Source: Bifidobacterium avesanii | GTDB taxonomy: Bacteria > Actinomycetota > Actinomycetes > Actinomycetales > Bifidobacteriaceae | Assembly (NCBI RefSeq): GCF_009299475.1 | Contig: NZ_WBSN01000002.1 | Span: forward strand, 148,443 to 212,442 | Length of the DNA: 64,000 bases | Direction: 5' to 3' | In this document: positions 51,738 through 61,462 of the stretch, in pieces | Position numbering within the stretch: position 1 is the first letter of the stretch | Layout: each line of letters begins with the position of its first letter | Made by a program: the position numbers and the translations under genes | Notes under the pieces: generated by a model | What the model was told of the DNA's origin: nothing | Seen by the model: the letters and a program-made list of their open reading frames with translations, nothing else | Databases searched by the model: none

Positions 51738-53102
51738 TTACTTCAGGATGCCCTGCGAGGCGATGTCGTCGTTGGCCTTCTGGATGGCCTGGTCGACGGT
51801 GCCGGTCTCGGTCATGATGGTGGACATCATGGTCTTGAGGATGCCCTGGACATCGTTGGTGGCCTTGTCCACGTAGTTCTCAGGACGGGTGTCGTGCTCC
51901 TGCCAAGCCTTCTTGGACTGATCGTCGTTGGCCATGCCGTCAACGCCGAAGTAGGTCTTCACAACGTTGTCGGAGAAGTAGGCCGGGGTGGTGGAGATGG
52001 CGGCGAGAGCCTCGGCGCCCTTCTCGCCGGAGGCGAACTCGACGAACTTCTTGGCGGCGGCGAGCTTGTCGCCGGAGGCGCCGGCGGAGATGGCGAGGCC
52101 GGTCGGATCAGCGAAGGTGATCGGCTTGCCGTCGGAGCTCTTCACGGTGGAGGACTGCGGGATCGGAGCCATGCCCCACTCGAACTTGTTGGCGTCGCCG
52201 GACTTCTGCTGGGAGACGAGGGTGGCGGCGTACCAGGTGCCCATGGGCAGCATGGCGGCCTTCTCGGTGCCGAACTGAGCCTGGTACTGAACCTTGTTGG
52301 CGGTGACGGTGTTGTAGTTGACCGTCAGGTTCTCGTCCTGGGCCTTGAGGAAGACGTTCTTGTACATGTCGGCCATGTAGCTGTAGTCGCCGGACAGGAA
52401 GTTCTTCTTGGCGCCGTCAACGGTGGCCGCGGACTGGGCGGTGGTGAAGGACTGCGTCACGGACTGCCAGGAGGTGTGGTGGTAGGTCGGGTAGACGGAG
52501 TTGGCGTCGTAGCCGGCGGCCGGCAGCTTGGTCTTCAGCTCCTCGGCGACCTTCATGTAGTCGTCCCAAGTCCAAGTGCCGTCCGGGATGGCCACGCCGG
52601 CCTTCTCGAACATGGTCTTGTTGTAGAACAGGACCCAAGAATCCTGACGGTACGGCATGGCGTAGTACTTGCCGTCCAGGTTGTACTGGGAGATGTCGAT
52701 GTTCTTGTCGTTCTTGTAGGTGTCGGCGATGGAGCTCAGGTCAGCGAGGCCCTGGGACTCGACGGCGTAGGTGTAGTACTTCTGGAGGTTCTTGATCGGG
52801 AAGACCTCGGGGGCGGTGCCGCCGGAGAGATCGGTGGTCAGCTGCTTGTCGTAGTCATCGGCGGAGTATTCCTTGATCTTCACCGTGATGTTCGGGTTTT
52901 CCTTCTCGAAGGCGTCCACGAGGGTCTGGAACTCCGGGGTGGAGTTCAGGGACCAGCCGGCGAAGCTGATCTCGACCTTGGCGTTCGGATCGAGGGTCGC
53001 GTTGGCGACGTCACTGCCGCTGTTGGAGGAACCGCAGGCGGACAGCGCCATGGCGGCAATGGAAGCGATGGCGGCAGCCTGAGCGGTGCGCGTGTACTTC
53101 AT
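51738..53102 (-). CDS. Sugar ABC transporter substrate-binding lipoprotein
   Basis: 454 residues. Type II signal peptide: MKYTRTAQAAAIASIAAMAL then a lipobox ending SAC (Cys23), so it is anchored on the outside of the membrane. The mature part is a family 1 extracellular solute-binding protein (KVEISFAGWSLN, EFQTLVDAFEKENPNITVKIKEY, YYAMPYRQDSWVLFYNKTMFEKAG, GTWTWDDYMKVAEELK). It is the first gene of its transport operon. Near the uronate genes, an oligo-uronide or glucuronide ligand is the best guess but unproven. Confidence 0.93.
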   Translation of the reverse strand: MKYTRTAQAAAIASIAAMALSACGSSNSGSDVANATLDPNAKVEISFAGWSLNSTPEFQTLVDAFEKENPNITVKIKEYSADDYDKQLTTDLSGGTAPEVFPIKNLQKYYTYAVESQGLADLSSIADTYKNDKNIDISQYNLDGKYYAMPYRQDSWVLFYNKTMFEKAGVAIPDGTWTWDDYMKVAEELKTKLPAAGYDANSVYPTYHHTSWQSVTQSFTTAQSAATVDGAKKNFLSGDYSYMADMYKNVFLKAQDENLTVNYNTVTANKVQYQAQFGTEKAAMLPMGTWYAATLVSQQKSGDANKFEWGMAPIPQSSTVKSSDGKPITFADPTGLAISAGASGDKLAAAKKFVEFASGEKGAEALAAISTTPAYFSDNVVKTYFGVDGMANDDQSKKAWQEHDTRPENYVDKATNDVQGILKTMMSTIMTETGTVDQAIQKANDDIASQGILK

Positions 53103-53627
53103 GATGTTCCTTTCTTCCTTCCTAGCATCTTTGCTAAGACCGGAACTGATCGCTGCTACGTGATCTGTTCCGTTCTTGGTTATTACTATACCGCGCCCTA
53201 TTGATCACTTCTGATTGTTGCCATTATTTGCCTTGAAAATATCCGCCACGCGAGGCGGGGGCACGGGCCGGTAAACGTTGCAACACCGGCGTTTGCCAGT
53301 GTTTTCAAGGGGTTTCGGGAGGTGATCATTTCGTTCATTCATGATCAAAACGCCGTTCAGGAAATGCTCAGTTCCAGTCATCCAAGGCCCGTTCGGGCGT
53401 TTCGCGCGTGATCACAACCGATCACAAGCGTTCCGGAGCGCTCTTCCGGCCCGGCCTCACCGAGCAGCCTCCCGGACGGCCTTCCGAGCAGCCACGCGCG
53501 CCGGGCCATCATGCACGCACCGGGCCATCATGCACGCACCGGGCACCCGCGCGCACACCGGACCGCCGCATACGCACCGGACCGCCGCGCGCACGCCGCG
53601 TCCGCCGGCCGCGCTCCCCTACCGGAT
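53103..53627. promoter_or_regulatory. Promoter region of the binding-protein gene, plus 19-bp tandem repeat
   Basis: Minus-strand -10 box TATAGT at 53190-53185. Operator-like TTTGCCTTGAAA at 53227-53238, similar to motifs near uxaC and kdgK; AAACGTTGCAAC at 53273-53284 also has a near match upstream of uxaC. TGATCA repeats around 53321-53345 form an inverted pair. At 53501-53600 a 19-bp unit (CCGGGCCATCATGCACGCA) repeats about five times just past the lacI stop. Confidence 0.6.
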
Positions 53628-54671
53628 TCAGCGCACCACCGGGGCGGTGCTGGCGCGCGGCACGAACGTGGAGTCCACCACGATCGGCTTCATGCCCTCC
53701 TGCGACTTGATGCGGCGCAGGCGGCCCACCAGCTCGTCCACGGCGAGCGCGGCGGTCTCGCGCCTCGGCATGCGCACGCTCGTGAGGGCCGGGGTGACCA
53801 GGGAGCTCACCGGGATGTCGTCGATGCCCACCACCGAGACCTGCCCGGGCACGGACACGTGCTGCGCGCGCAGGGCGGCGATGAACCCGATGGCGATCAT
53901 GTCGTTGTAGGCGAGCACCGCGGTGGTGGGGTTCCTCAGGAACGCCTCGGCGCAGCGGTAGCCGCCGGAGAAGCTCGGCGCGTCGGACGCGATGCGCTTG
54001 AGCCGCACGCCGCGCATGGAGCACAGGGCCGTCATGATGCGCCAGCGCGTGCCCTCCTGCCAGCTGGTTTGCGGGCCGGATATATAGGTGAGCTCCGTGT
54101 GCCCGAGCTGCGTCAGATGGTTGACCGCCTCCTCGAGGCCGGTCTGCACGTTGCCGATGATCGACTTGACGCCGCGGATGGACCGGTTGAGCGCGACGAC
54201 CGGCTTGGTCTCCGCGAGCTTGCGGATGGCCGAGTCGGAGCGGCGCGAGGATCCGAGGATGATGCCGTCCACGTGCGGGCGGGCGATCTCCACCGCGTTC
54301 TTCTCGATCGCGCCGGTCTCCTCGGAGTCGATGACGAGCAGGCCGTAGCCCAAGTCGAGGCAGCGGTGCTGGGCGGCCTTGACGTAGTCGGCGAAGATCG
54401 GGTTGGCGAGGTCGGAGACCACGATGGCGATCTGGTCGGTCGCCCCGCCGGAGGGATCGTACGAGGAGATGGGCGCGGCGCGGTATCCCAGACGGTCGGA
54501 GACCTCGCGGATTTTCTTCGCGGTCTCGGCGCTCACGCGGCCGGGGCGGGCGAAGGCGCGCGACACCGTGGACGGCGATACGCCCACCTCGCGGGCCACG
54601 TCGCGGATGGTGACGCGATGCTCCCCGCCCTCGGCCGCCGGCTCGCTCCCGTTCCGTTCGTTTTGCGCCAT
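53628..54671 (-). CDS. LacI-family transcriptional regulator of the uronate region
   Basis: 347 residues. The N-terminal HTH at about 20-65 reads VTIRDVAREVGVSPSTVSRAF, and the periplasmic-binding-like sensor domain follows (QIAIVVSDLANPIFADYVKAA, GIILGSSRRSD, VSVVGIDDIPVSSLVTPALTSV). It is divergent from uxaC and next to the ABC importer, so a uronate-responsive repressor is likely. Predicted operators are the TTTGCC...AAA motifs at 53227, 54798 and 61563. Confidence 0.92.
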   Translation of the reverse strand: MAQNERNGSEPAAEGGEHRVTIRDVAREVGVSPSTVSRAFARPGRVSAETAKKIREVSDRLGYRAAPISSYDPSGGATDQIAIVVSDLANPIFADYVKAAQHRCLDLGYGLLVIDSEETGAIEKNAVEIARPHVDGIILGSSRRSDSAIRKLAETKPVVALNRSIRGVKSIIGNVQTGLEEAVNHLTQLGHTELTYISGPQTSWQEGTRWRIMTALCSMRGVRLKRIASDAPSFSGGYRCAEAFLRNPTTAVLAYNDMIAIGFIAALRAQHVSVPGQVSVVGIDDIPVSSLVTPALTSVRMPRRETAALAVDELVGRLRRIKSQEGMKPIVVDSTFVPRASTAPVVR

Positions 54672-54797
54672 GACGCTCCCCTCGTTTCAGTCCGTATATA
54701 TAGGGCCCATATATAGAGGTATAGAGGCCCCTCTGGTCCGCCCCTCCGGCCAGCCGACCCGCCGGGCATCGAAGCCCCATTCTACCGGCAGGGGCGC

Positions 54798-54852
54798 TTT
54801 TGCCGTCAAAACGTGGCAACGTCGGGCAGTGCCGGAGTCAAGAAACGATAAT
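54798..54852 (+). promoter_or_regulatory. uxaC promoter and operator
   Basis: TTTTGCCGTCAAAA at 54798-54811 is a near-perfect palindrome, related to TTTGCCGGCAAA at 61563. AAACGTGGCAAC follows at 54809-54820. The -10 box GATAAT is at 54847-54852, seven bases before the ATG, fitting a leaderless mRNA. Confidence 0.7.
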
Positions 54853-54859
54853 GGGAGGC

Positions 54860-56275
54860 ATGACAACGAAGTATGATCTCAATCCCGATCGTCTTCTTCC
54901 CCCCGATCCCGTCGAGCGCGACATCGCGCGCGACCTGTACGCGGCGGTGAAGGATCTGCCCATCATCTCCCCCCACGGCCACGTGCCGGTCGAGTGGTTC
55001 CATGACAAGGACTACCACTTCTCCGACCCGACGAGCCTGTTCATCACGCCCGACCACTACGTGACGCGCGTGATGCACTCGCAGGGCGTGGCGCTCAAGG
55101 ATCTGGGCGTCAACCAGAAAGACTTCACCCCCGAGCAGGCCCGCAACGCCTTCCTCATCTGGGGCAAGAACTGGGGCGCGTACGCCGGCACGCCGATGCG
55201 CTACTGGTTCGAGGACTCCCTGCAGAACGTCTTCGACATCCACGAGAAGTTCGGCCCGGACACCGCCGGCCACATCTACGACGAGCTCAAGGACCTGCTC
55301 AAGCAGCCGGAGTTCACCACCCGCGAGCTGGTCAAGAAGTTCAACATCGGTTTCATCTCCACCACCGACGACACGCTGGACGACCTGCACCTGCACGACG
55401 AGACCAACGCGGACCCGGACTTCCCGGCGCGCCTCGCCCCGGCGTTCCGCCCGGACGTCTACCTCGAGCCGCTGACCGCCGGCTGGGCCGAGATGGTCGG
55501 CAAGCTGGGCGACGTGGCCGGCGTGGACACCTCCACGTACGACGGCTTCACCGAGGCCCTGCGCCGCCGCCGCCTGTACTTCAAGGAGCACGGCGCCGTG
55601 CTGTCCGACCACTCCCACGCCGACGTGCGCACCGATCGCCTCTCGGACGCCGAGGTCAACAAGCTGTACGCCGAGGCACTCGCCGGCACCATCTCCGCCG
55701 ACGACGCCACCCGCCTGCGCCGCCACTTCTTCTCCGATCAGGTCCGCATGGCTCAGGAGGACGGCCTCGTGATGACCGTGCACCCGCACGTGCACCGCTC
55801 CTACGATCCGTCCAACCTCGCCGAGTACGGCAAGGACACCGGCGGCGACGTGCCCGCCAAGGCCGAGTTCACCGTGGACCTGAAGCCCCTGCTCAACAAG
55901 TACGGCAACAACCCGGACTTCCACTTCGTGGCCTTCACCATGGACGAGACCGTGTACGCCCGCGAGCTGGCCCCGCTGGCCGGCTTCTACCCGAGCCTGT
56001 ACATCGGCGCCCCGTGGTGGTTCATCGACGCCCCGGAGCCGATCCTGCGCTACTACGCCGAGGTCGTGCCGAACGCCGGCTTCACCAAGCTGTCCGGCTT
56101 CATCGACGACACGCGCGCCCTGTGCTCCATCCCGGCCCGCCACGACACCAACCGCCGCCTGACCGCCCGCTACGTGGCCGGTCTGGTCGCTGACCACCGC
56201 CTGACCCTCGAGGAGGGCCGCCAGATCGTGGTCGACTCCGTGGTCGCGCAGCCCACCAAGGTCTTCAAGCTGTAA
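54860..56275 (+). CDS. uxaC: Glucuronate isomerase (uronate isomerase)
   Basis: 471 residues. First step of hexuronate breakdown: glucuronate to fructuronate, or galacturonate to tagaturonate. N-terminal DLYAAVKDLPIISPHGHVPVEWF contains the HxH metal site. Further blocks are IGFISTTDDTLDDL, VMTVHPHVHRSYDPS and GAPWWFIDAPEPILRY. I chose the ATG at 54860 (MTTKYDLNPDRLL). First gene of uxaC-uxuB-uxuA. Because uxuB and uxuA follow, glucuronate is the likely substrate. Confidence 0.95.
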   Translation: MTTKYDLNPDRLLPPDPVERDIARDLYAAVKDLPIISPHGHVPVEWFHDKDYHFSDPTSLFITPDHYVTRVMHSQGVALKDLGVNQKDFTPEQARNAFLIWGKNWGAYAGTPMRYWFEDSLQNVFDIHEKFGPDTAGHIYDELKDLLKQPEFTTRELVKKFNIGFISTTDDTLDDLHLHDETNADPDFPARLAPAFRPDVYLEPLTAGWAEMVGKLGDVAGVDTSTYDGFTEALRRRRLYFKEHGAVLSDHSHADVRTDRLSDAEVNKLYAEALAGTISADDATRLRRHFFSDQVRMAQEDGLVMTVHPHVHRSYDPSNLAEYGKDTGGDVPAKAEFTVDLKPLLNKYGNNPDFHFVAFTMDETVYARELAPLAGFYPSLYIGAPWWFIDAPEPILRYYAEVVPNAGFTKLSGFIDDTRALCSIPARHDTNRRLTARYVAGLVADHRLTLEEGRQIVVDSVVAQPTKVFKL

Positions 56276-56319
56276 TCGACCGTCGGTTCAGCCGCAATTT
56301 TTCAGAAAGGAAACACATC

Positions 56320-57957
56320 ATGGTTCTTCATCTCACCGACGACCTGAACGCCACCAAGGACGCCTGGGCCGCAGCCGGCATCAAGCTGCCCGCGTTCGAC
56401 ACCGCCGACGTGCGCGCCAACACCGCCGAGCACCCGTACTGGGTCCACTTCGGCGCCGGCAATCTGTTCCGCGCCGTGCACGCCGCCATCGCCCAGGACC
56501 TCATCGAGGCCGGCGAGACCAAGTCCGGCGTGATCGTGGCCGAGACCTTCGACGCGGACATCGTCGACGAGGCCTACAAGCCGTTCGACGACCGCTGCCT
56601 GCAGGTCGTGCTCAAGTCCGACGGCTCCGTCGACAACCGCCTCATCGCCTCCGTGGCCGCCGCCTACGGCGTGCGCAACCACGAGGACGCCGCGTGGGAG
56701 GGCCTCGCCAAGGTGTTCCGCAACCCGGAGCTCCAGTTCACCACCGTCACCATCACCGAGAAGGGCTACGCGCTGACGGACCCGGCCGGCGACATCCTGC
56801 CGTGGATCGAGCCCGAGGTCGAGAACGGCCCCGAATCCGCCGTCTCCGCCATGGGCGCCATCACCGCCCTGCTGCTCGAGCGCTTCAAGGCCGGCGCCTA
56901 CCCGATCGCCATGGTCTCCACCGACAACTTCTCCCAGAACGGCGACCGCTTCGGCGCCGCGATCAAGCAGTTCGCCGAGCTGTGGAAGGAAAAGGGCTTC
57001 GTGGGCCAGGACTTCCTCGACTACCTCAACGACGAGTCCAAGGTCACCTTCCCGCTGTCCATGATCGACCGCATCACCCCGAACCCGGCCGAGTCCGTGG
57101 CCGAGCAGCTCGCCAAGGACGGCTTCGGCGACACGCAGATCATCCACACCGCCAAGCGCACCAACGTGGCCCCCTTCGCCAACACCGAGGAGACCTGGTA
57201 CCTCGTCGTCGAGGACAAGTTCCCGAACGGCCGCCCGGCCCTCGAGAAGGCCGGCGTGTACGTGGCCGACCGCGCCACCGTGAACGACGCCGACGAGATG
57301 AAGGTCACCACCTGCCTCAACCCGCTGCACACCGCGCTGGCCACCTTCGGCATGCTGCTCGGCTACCCGTCCATGAGCGCCACCATCGCCGACCCGGACC
57401 TGAAGAAGCTCGTGGAGCGTCTGGGCTACGTGGAGGGCCTGCCCGTGGTGACCGACCCGAAGATCTTCTCCCCCAAGGAGTTCCTGCGCCAGGTCATCGA
57501 GGTGCGCGTGCCGAACCCGAACATCCCGGACACCCCGGCCCGCATCTCCACCGACACCTCGCAGAAGATCCCGGTGCGCTACGGCGTGACGATCAAGAAG
57601 TACGTCGAGGATCCGTCCAAGGACCTCGGCTCCCTGACCGCCATCCCGCTGGTGATCGCCGGCTGGCTGCGCCTGCTGCTCGGCGAGAACGGCGTCGCCA
57701 CCAACGACAAGGGCGAGAACGTGGCCCTGAGCCCGGACCCGCGTCTGAAGGACTTGCAGGAGAAGCTCGCCCCGCTCTCGCTCGGCGGCGACCTCGCCAA
57801 GGCCGACGACGTGATCAAGCCGATCCTCGCGGACACCACGATCTTCGGCACCGACCTCAACACGACCCCGCTCGCCGCGAAGGTGCTGGACTACTTCAAG
57901 CAGTTCGCCGCCGGCACCGGCAGCGTGCACGCCGTGCTGGAGAAGGCGCTCGCCTGA
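56320..57957 (+). CDS. uxuB: Fructuronate reductase (mannitol dehydrogenase family)
   Basis: 545 residues. Polyol dehydrogenase-family enzyme that reduces fructuronate to mannonate with NADH. N-terminal dinucleotide site VHFGAGNLFRAVHAA; catalytic region TVTITEKGY, MVSTDNFSQNGDRF, FPLSMIDRITPNP and CLNPLHTALATFG. AGAAAGGA site before the ATG, 44 bases after uxaC. Other polyol dehydrogenases share this fold, but its place between uxaC and uxuA makes UxuB the best call. Confidence 0.92.
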   Translation: MVLHLTDDLNATKDAWAAAGIKLPAFDTADVRANTAEHPYWVHFGAGNLFRAVHAAIAQDLIEAGETKSGVIVAETFDADIVDEAYKPFDDRCLQVVLKSDGSVDNRLIASVAAAYGVRNHEDAAWEGLAKVFRNPELQFTTVTITEKGYALTDPAGDILPWIEPEVENGPESAVSAMGAITALLLERFKAGAYPIAMVSTDNFSQNGDRFGAAIKQFAELWKEKGFVGQDFLDYLNDESKVTFPLSMIDRITPNPAESVAEQLAKDGFGDTQIIHTAKRTNVAPFANTEETWYLVVEDKFPNGRPALEKAGVYVADRATVNDADEMKVTTCLNPLHTALATFGMLLGYPSMSATIADPDLKKLVERLGYVEGLPVVTDPKIFSPKEFLRQVIEVRVPNPNIPDTPARISTDTSQKIPVRYGVTIKKYVEDPSKDLGSLTAIPLVIAGWLRLLLGENGVATNDKGENVALSPDPRLKDLQEKLAPLSLGGDLAKADDVIKPILADTTIFGTDLNTTPLAAKVLDYFKQFAAGTGSVHAVLEKALA

Positions 57958-57997
57958 TCCGCGCCCGATACGCGCCCGTCTGACCGGACGCGATTGA

Positions 57998-58032
57998 CCG
58001 GGGTCCGGCCCAAGCGAAACGCCGGGCCCCGG
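57998..58032 (+). terminator. Hairpin between uxuB and uxuA
   Basis: CCGGGGTCCGGC / GCCGGGCCCCGG stem. No T tract; it may moderate readthrough or protect the upstream mRNA end. ATTACACT just after it could be a -10 for uxuA. Confidence 0.55.
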
Positions 58033-58078
58033 ATTACACTGAAACTGTAAGCAAACCATTCAAAGGAGAACAATCACC

Positions 58079-59209
58079 ATGCATATGGGATTCCGCTGGT
58101 ACGGCGAGGGCAACGACACCATCTCGCTGGACGACATTCGCCAGATCCCCGGCGTCGAAACCATCGTCTGGTCCCTGCACCACAAGCAGGCCGGCGAGCT
58201 GTGGGAGCCGGAGGAGATCGAGGCCGAGATGAAGAAGATCACCGGCCTTTCCGAGGACGACCGCAAGCGCGGTGTGACCAAGACGTTCAACGCCGACGTG
58301 GTCGAGTCCGTCAACGTGCACGAGTCCATCAAGACCGGCAAGACCATGCTGGGCATGAGCCGCGACGAGGCGCTCGACAACTACATCAAGACCATCGAGA
58401 ACCTCGGCAAGGCCGGCGTCAAGGTCGTCACCTACAACTTCATGCCGGTGTTCGACTGGCTGCGCACCGACATGTTCCACCCGTCCCCGGACGGCTCCAC
58501 GGCCCTGTACTACGACGCCCACAAGGTCGCCCAGCTCACCGACCCGCAGGCCCTGATCGACGAGACCCTCAACGGCGCCGGCAACCTCACCATGCCGGGC
58601 TGGGAGCCGGAGCGTCTGGCCCACCTGTCCGAGTTCATCGAGGCCTACAAGGGCATCGACCACGAGAAGTACTACGAGAACTACAAGGTCTTCCTCGACG
58701 CCGTCATCCCGACCTGCGAGAAGTACGACGTCAAGCTGGCCGTCCACCCGGACGACCCGGCCTTCGACCTGTTCGGCTGGCCGCGCGTGGTCTCCTCCAA
58801 GGAGGGCATCCAGCGCGTGCTCGACCTCAACCCGTCCCCGTACAACGGCCTGTGCCTGTGCCTGGGCTCCTTCAGCTCCCGCCGCGGCAACGACCCGGTG
58901 GACGCCGTCAAGACGTTCATGGACCGCATCCACTTCTCGCACGTGCGCAACATCAAGTTCCTCGACGACGCCGGCTCCTTCTCCGAGGTGGGCCACCGCG
59001 CGTCCGAGGGCGACGTGGACACCGTGGGCATCATGAAGGCCTACGCCGAGGCCGACTACCAGGGCTACATCCGCCCGGACCACGGCCGTCACCTGTGGAG
59101 CGAGAACACCGAGGCCGGCCGTCCGCGCCCCGGCTACGGCCTGTACGACCGCGCCCTCGGCATCCAGTACCTGCTGGGTGTGTGGGACGCCTACAAGTAC
59201 AACAAGTAA
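58079..59209 (+). CDS. uxuA: Mannonate dehydratase
   Basis: 376 residues. It dehydrates mannonate to 2-keto-3-deoxygluconate. TIM-barrel UxuA: N-terminal MHMGFRWYGEGNDTISLDDI, IPGVETIVWSLH, VKVVTYNFMPVFDWLRTDM, LAVHPDDPAF, GLCLCLGSFSSRRGNDP, FSHVRNIKFLDD and YIRPDHGRHLW, with the metal-binding His and Cys residues. AAAGGAG site eleven bases before the ATG. Confidence 0.95.
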   Translation: MHMGFRWYGEGNDTISLDDIRQIPGVETIVWSLHHKQAGELWEPEEIEAEMKKITGLSEDDRKRGVTKTFNADVVESVNVHESIKTGKTMLGMSRDEALDNYIKTIENLGKAGVKVVTYNFMPVFDWLRTDMFHPSPDGSTALYYDAHKVAQLTDPQALIDETLNGAGNLTMPGWEPERLAHLSEFIEAYKGIDHEKYYENYKVFLDAVIPTCEKYDVKLAVHPDDPAFDLFGWPRVVSSKEGIQRVLDLNPSPYNGLCLCLGSFSSRRGNDPVDAVKTFMDRIHFSHVRNIKFLDDAGSFSEVGHRASEGDVDTVGIMKAYAEADYQGYIRPDHGRHLWSENTEAGRPRPGYGLYDRALGIQYLLGVWDAYKYNK

Positions 59210-59452
59210 GGCGGGCGGCGCGCGCATTTGCGCTGATTGGCGTGCGTTTGCCGCGCTGACCGACGTGTGATCACGGCGCGCCCACCGCATGACGAAGGCC
59301 CCGGAGTTCACGGTTCCCGACCGTGCTCCGGGGCCTTCGTGTTGCTTTGGGCCTTCGCGGCGCTCCGGAACATGGCACCCAATGCACGCTCGGCGCACCG
59401 GCGCACCCGTCCGCGCAAATCGGATGCGAATCGGGACATCAGCGCCCCTCCC
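59210..59452. terminator. uxuA terminator and plain spacer
   Basis: CGAAGGCCCCGGAG / CTCCGGGGCCTTCG at 59293-59339 is a strong stem after uxuA, with an inner pair CACGGTT. The rest of this stretch holds no gene; a half hairpin unit (GGATGCGAATCGGGACA) near 59422-59440 begins the array that follows. Confidence 0.75.
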
Positions 59453-59657
59453 TGTGTCTCAATCCGCATCCACTTTCGGAATTGGATGCGATCCGAGACA
59501 CAATCGGCGCCCTCTGTGTCTCAATCCGCCACCAAATCCGGGAATGGATGCAAATTAAGACACAAGCCGCCTTCCCTGTGTCTTAGATCGCCACCAATTC
59601 TGAAAGTGGATGCGGATCGGGACACGGGAGGACTTCCCTATGTATCAATCCGCATCC
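59453..59657. repeat. Hairpin array, stem family TGTGTCTCAATCCGC, 62-bp period
   Basis: Three 50-nt hairpins at 59453-59502, 59515-59564 and 59577-59626 (steps of exactly 62 bp), with arms TGTGTCTCAATCCGCATCCA and TGGATGCGATCCGAGACACA or close variants, and half units at both ends (right half from 59641, step 64). Confidence 0.88.
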
Positions 59658-59681
59658 GCTTGGTCAATCTACTTTCGTCCG

Positions 59682-59856
59682 GGGCAAACTTTCGGGCATA
59701 TTTCCGGCCGGATCGTTGGCCTTCCGCCGGTTCGGCGAATATTCTCCCCGAAAATTTGCCCGGATGCGGCGTCCTACCGACAAATTTCCCGCCCGATTAT
59801 CGACCCGGCGACCGGAATTCCGCCGCTCGCCCCGGAAATACCCTCCGAAATTTGCC
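59682..59856. repeat. Two 78-nt two-armed repeats, stem family GGCAAATTT
   Basis: Copies at about 59683-59760 and 59779-59856. Arms begin GGCAAACTTTCGGG or GACAAATTTCCCG and end CCCGAAAATTTGCC or CTCCGAAATTTGCC. The centres contain GTTGGCCTTCCGCCG and GGAATTCCGCCGC, close to the core of the ACAACGGAA family although the outer stems are unrelated. Confidence 0.8.
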
Positions 59857-59932
59857 CGCACCAGCCACCGCACAGTCGCCGTCCAGCCACCGCGAGTCCG
59901 CCGCCGCCCAACCCCCGCATACGGCAAGGCCC

Positions 59933-59975
59933 CGTGCGGCGTGAGCCTTGGAAGCTCGCCGCACGGGGCCTTGCC
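59933..59975 (-). terminator. Terminator of the GPH symporter gene
   Basis: GGCAAGGCCCCGTGCGGCG / CGCCGCACGGGGCCTTGCC, a perfect 19-bp stem, 48 bases past the stop codon. Confidence 0.88.
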
Positions 59976-60022
59976 CGCTTCGGGATGGAGGGAGGAAGAA
60001 CGGACGGGAGGAAGCCGAAGCC

Positions 60023-61462
60023 TTACTTCTCTCCGCGCTTGGCCTTGAGGATGGCCACGTTGGAATCCACGCGCTTCTTGTTGAGCGGGTAGAGGAAGAT
60101 GAGCAGCAGCACGCCGATGAACAGCGTGACGGCCGGGATCATGGTGCTGAAGTTGTAGATGTTGTTGCGCACCTGATCGGTCTGCACCGCGGTGGCGCCG
60201 GACTGGTAGCCCACCCAGGCGAGCGCGTTGCCGGAGATCCAGCCCGCGATGGCTTGGCCGACCTTGCGGCCGAAGGAGTACACCGAGTAGACGGTGGCGT
60301 CCTCGCGCATGTTCTGGTGAACCTCGATGTCGTCGATGGTGTCGGTGGCCATGGCGTAGCAGACCATGTTGCTCAGGCCCACGCCGAGGAAGATGAGCAC
60401 GTAGCCCACGGTGAACACCATCGGCTGGTCGGTGTGCAGCACAAACAGCACGGCGACCACGCAGCAGGCGAACGCCTGGCCGAGGACCGCGCAGCCCTTG
60501 TGGCCGATCTTGCGCGACAGCGGCTTGGCGATCGGCGCGCAGGCGAGCATGGCCAGGGAGCCGCACATGACGGTCAGGGAGATCATGGCCGCGGTGCCGA
60601 AGTAGTCGGCGTAGATGTAGTTGACCATCTGCATGAGGAAGAGCATGGCGATGGTGGCCGAGAGGGACATGAGGATGAGGCCCCACAGGGAGCGGCTCTT
60701 CAGGGCGTTGCCGATCATGCCGAAGGTGGACTTGCGCTCCTCGGCGGCGGACTCGCCGGCCACGTGGTGGCTCTCGGGCTTGACGCGCTCGGTGCACAGC
60801 TTGTAGCAGGCGAAGAAGCACAGGATGGCGAGCACCGCGAACACGCCGGAGACGAACGCGAACACCTGGGTGCCCTCGCCGCCGCGGATGATCTGGTTGC
60901 CGTTCTCGTCGGCGGTGTAGATGATGATCGGGGCCACGACGCCGATCACGAGGCTGGCGCAGGTGGAGCCCACGGTGCGGAAGGTGGACAGCGAGGTGCG
61001 GTCCTCAGGTTCGGCGGAGATGAGGGACGCCATGGAGCTGTAGGGGATGTTCACGCAGGAGTACAGGATGCCCCAGATGACGTACGTGACGTACATGTAG
61101 ACGATCTTGACCCACATCGGAGCGCCGATGGCGAAGGTCTGGTACATGAGGAACGAGAAGATGACGACGGGCGGGGCCATCTTCATCATGACCGGACGGT
61201 ACTTGCCGCCCTTGCCGGCGGGCATCTTGTCCACCACGACGCCCACGGTGACGTCCGCGAAGGCGTCGATGATGCGGGCGATGAGGAACATCGTGCCGAC
61301 GATGCCGCCGTTGATGCCCATGACCTTCGTGTAGAAGATCAGCAGGAACGAGCTGGCGAACGTGAACATGAAGTCGTTGCCGAAGTCTCCGAACAGGTAA
61401 CCGACCTTGTCCCTGATGCCGAAGGGACGCACCTCCGCGGGCACGCTGGTTGCAGCACTCAT
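60023..61462 (-). CDS. GPH-family sugar/glucuronide:cation symporter
   Basis: 479 residues, twelve membrane helices. The GPH (melibiose/glucuronide carrier) family is recognised from RDKVGYLFGDFGNDFMFTF near the N-terminus, DAFADVTVGVVVDK in helix 2 loop, GKYRPVMMKMAPPVVI, and NIPYSSMASLISAEPEDRTSLSTFR. Divergent from kdgK and within the uronate region, so glucuronate or a glucuronide is a likely substrate. A TTTGCCGGCAAA operator lies in the divergent gap. Confidence 0.9.
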   Translation of the reverse strand: MSAATSVPAEVRPFGIRDKVGYLFGDFGNDFMFTFASSFLLIFYTKVMGINGGIVGTMFLIARIIDAFADVTVGVVVDKMPAGKGGKYRPVMMKMAPPVVIFSFLMYQTFAIGAPMWVKIVYMYVTYVIWGILYSCVNIPYSSMASLISAEPEDRTSLSTFRTVGSTCASLVIGVVAPIIIYTADENGNQIIRGGEGTQVFAFVSGVFAVLAILCFFACYKLCTERVKPESHHVAGESAAEERKSTFGMIGNALKSRSLWGLILMSLSATIAMLFLMQMVNYIYADYFGTAAMISLTVMCGSLAMLACAPIAKPLSRKIGHKGCAVLGQAFACCVVAVLFVLHTDQPMVFTVGYVLIFLGVGLSNMVCYAMATDTIDDIEVHQNMREDATVYSVYSFGRKVGQAIAGWISGNALAWVGYQSGATAVQTDQVRNNIYNFSTMIPAVTLFIGVLLLIFLYPLNKKRVDSNVAILKAKRGEK

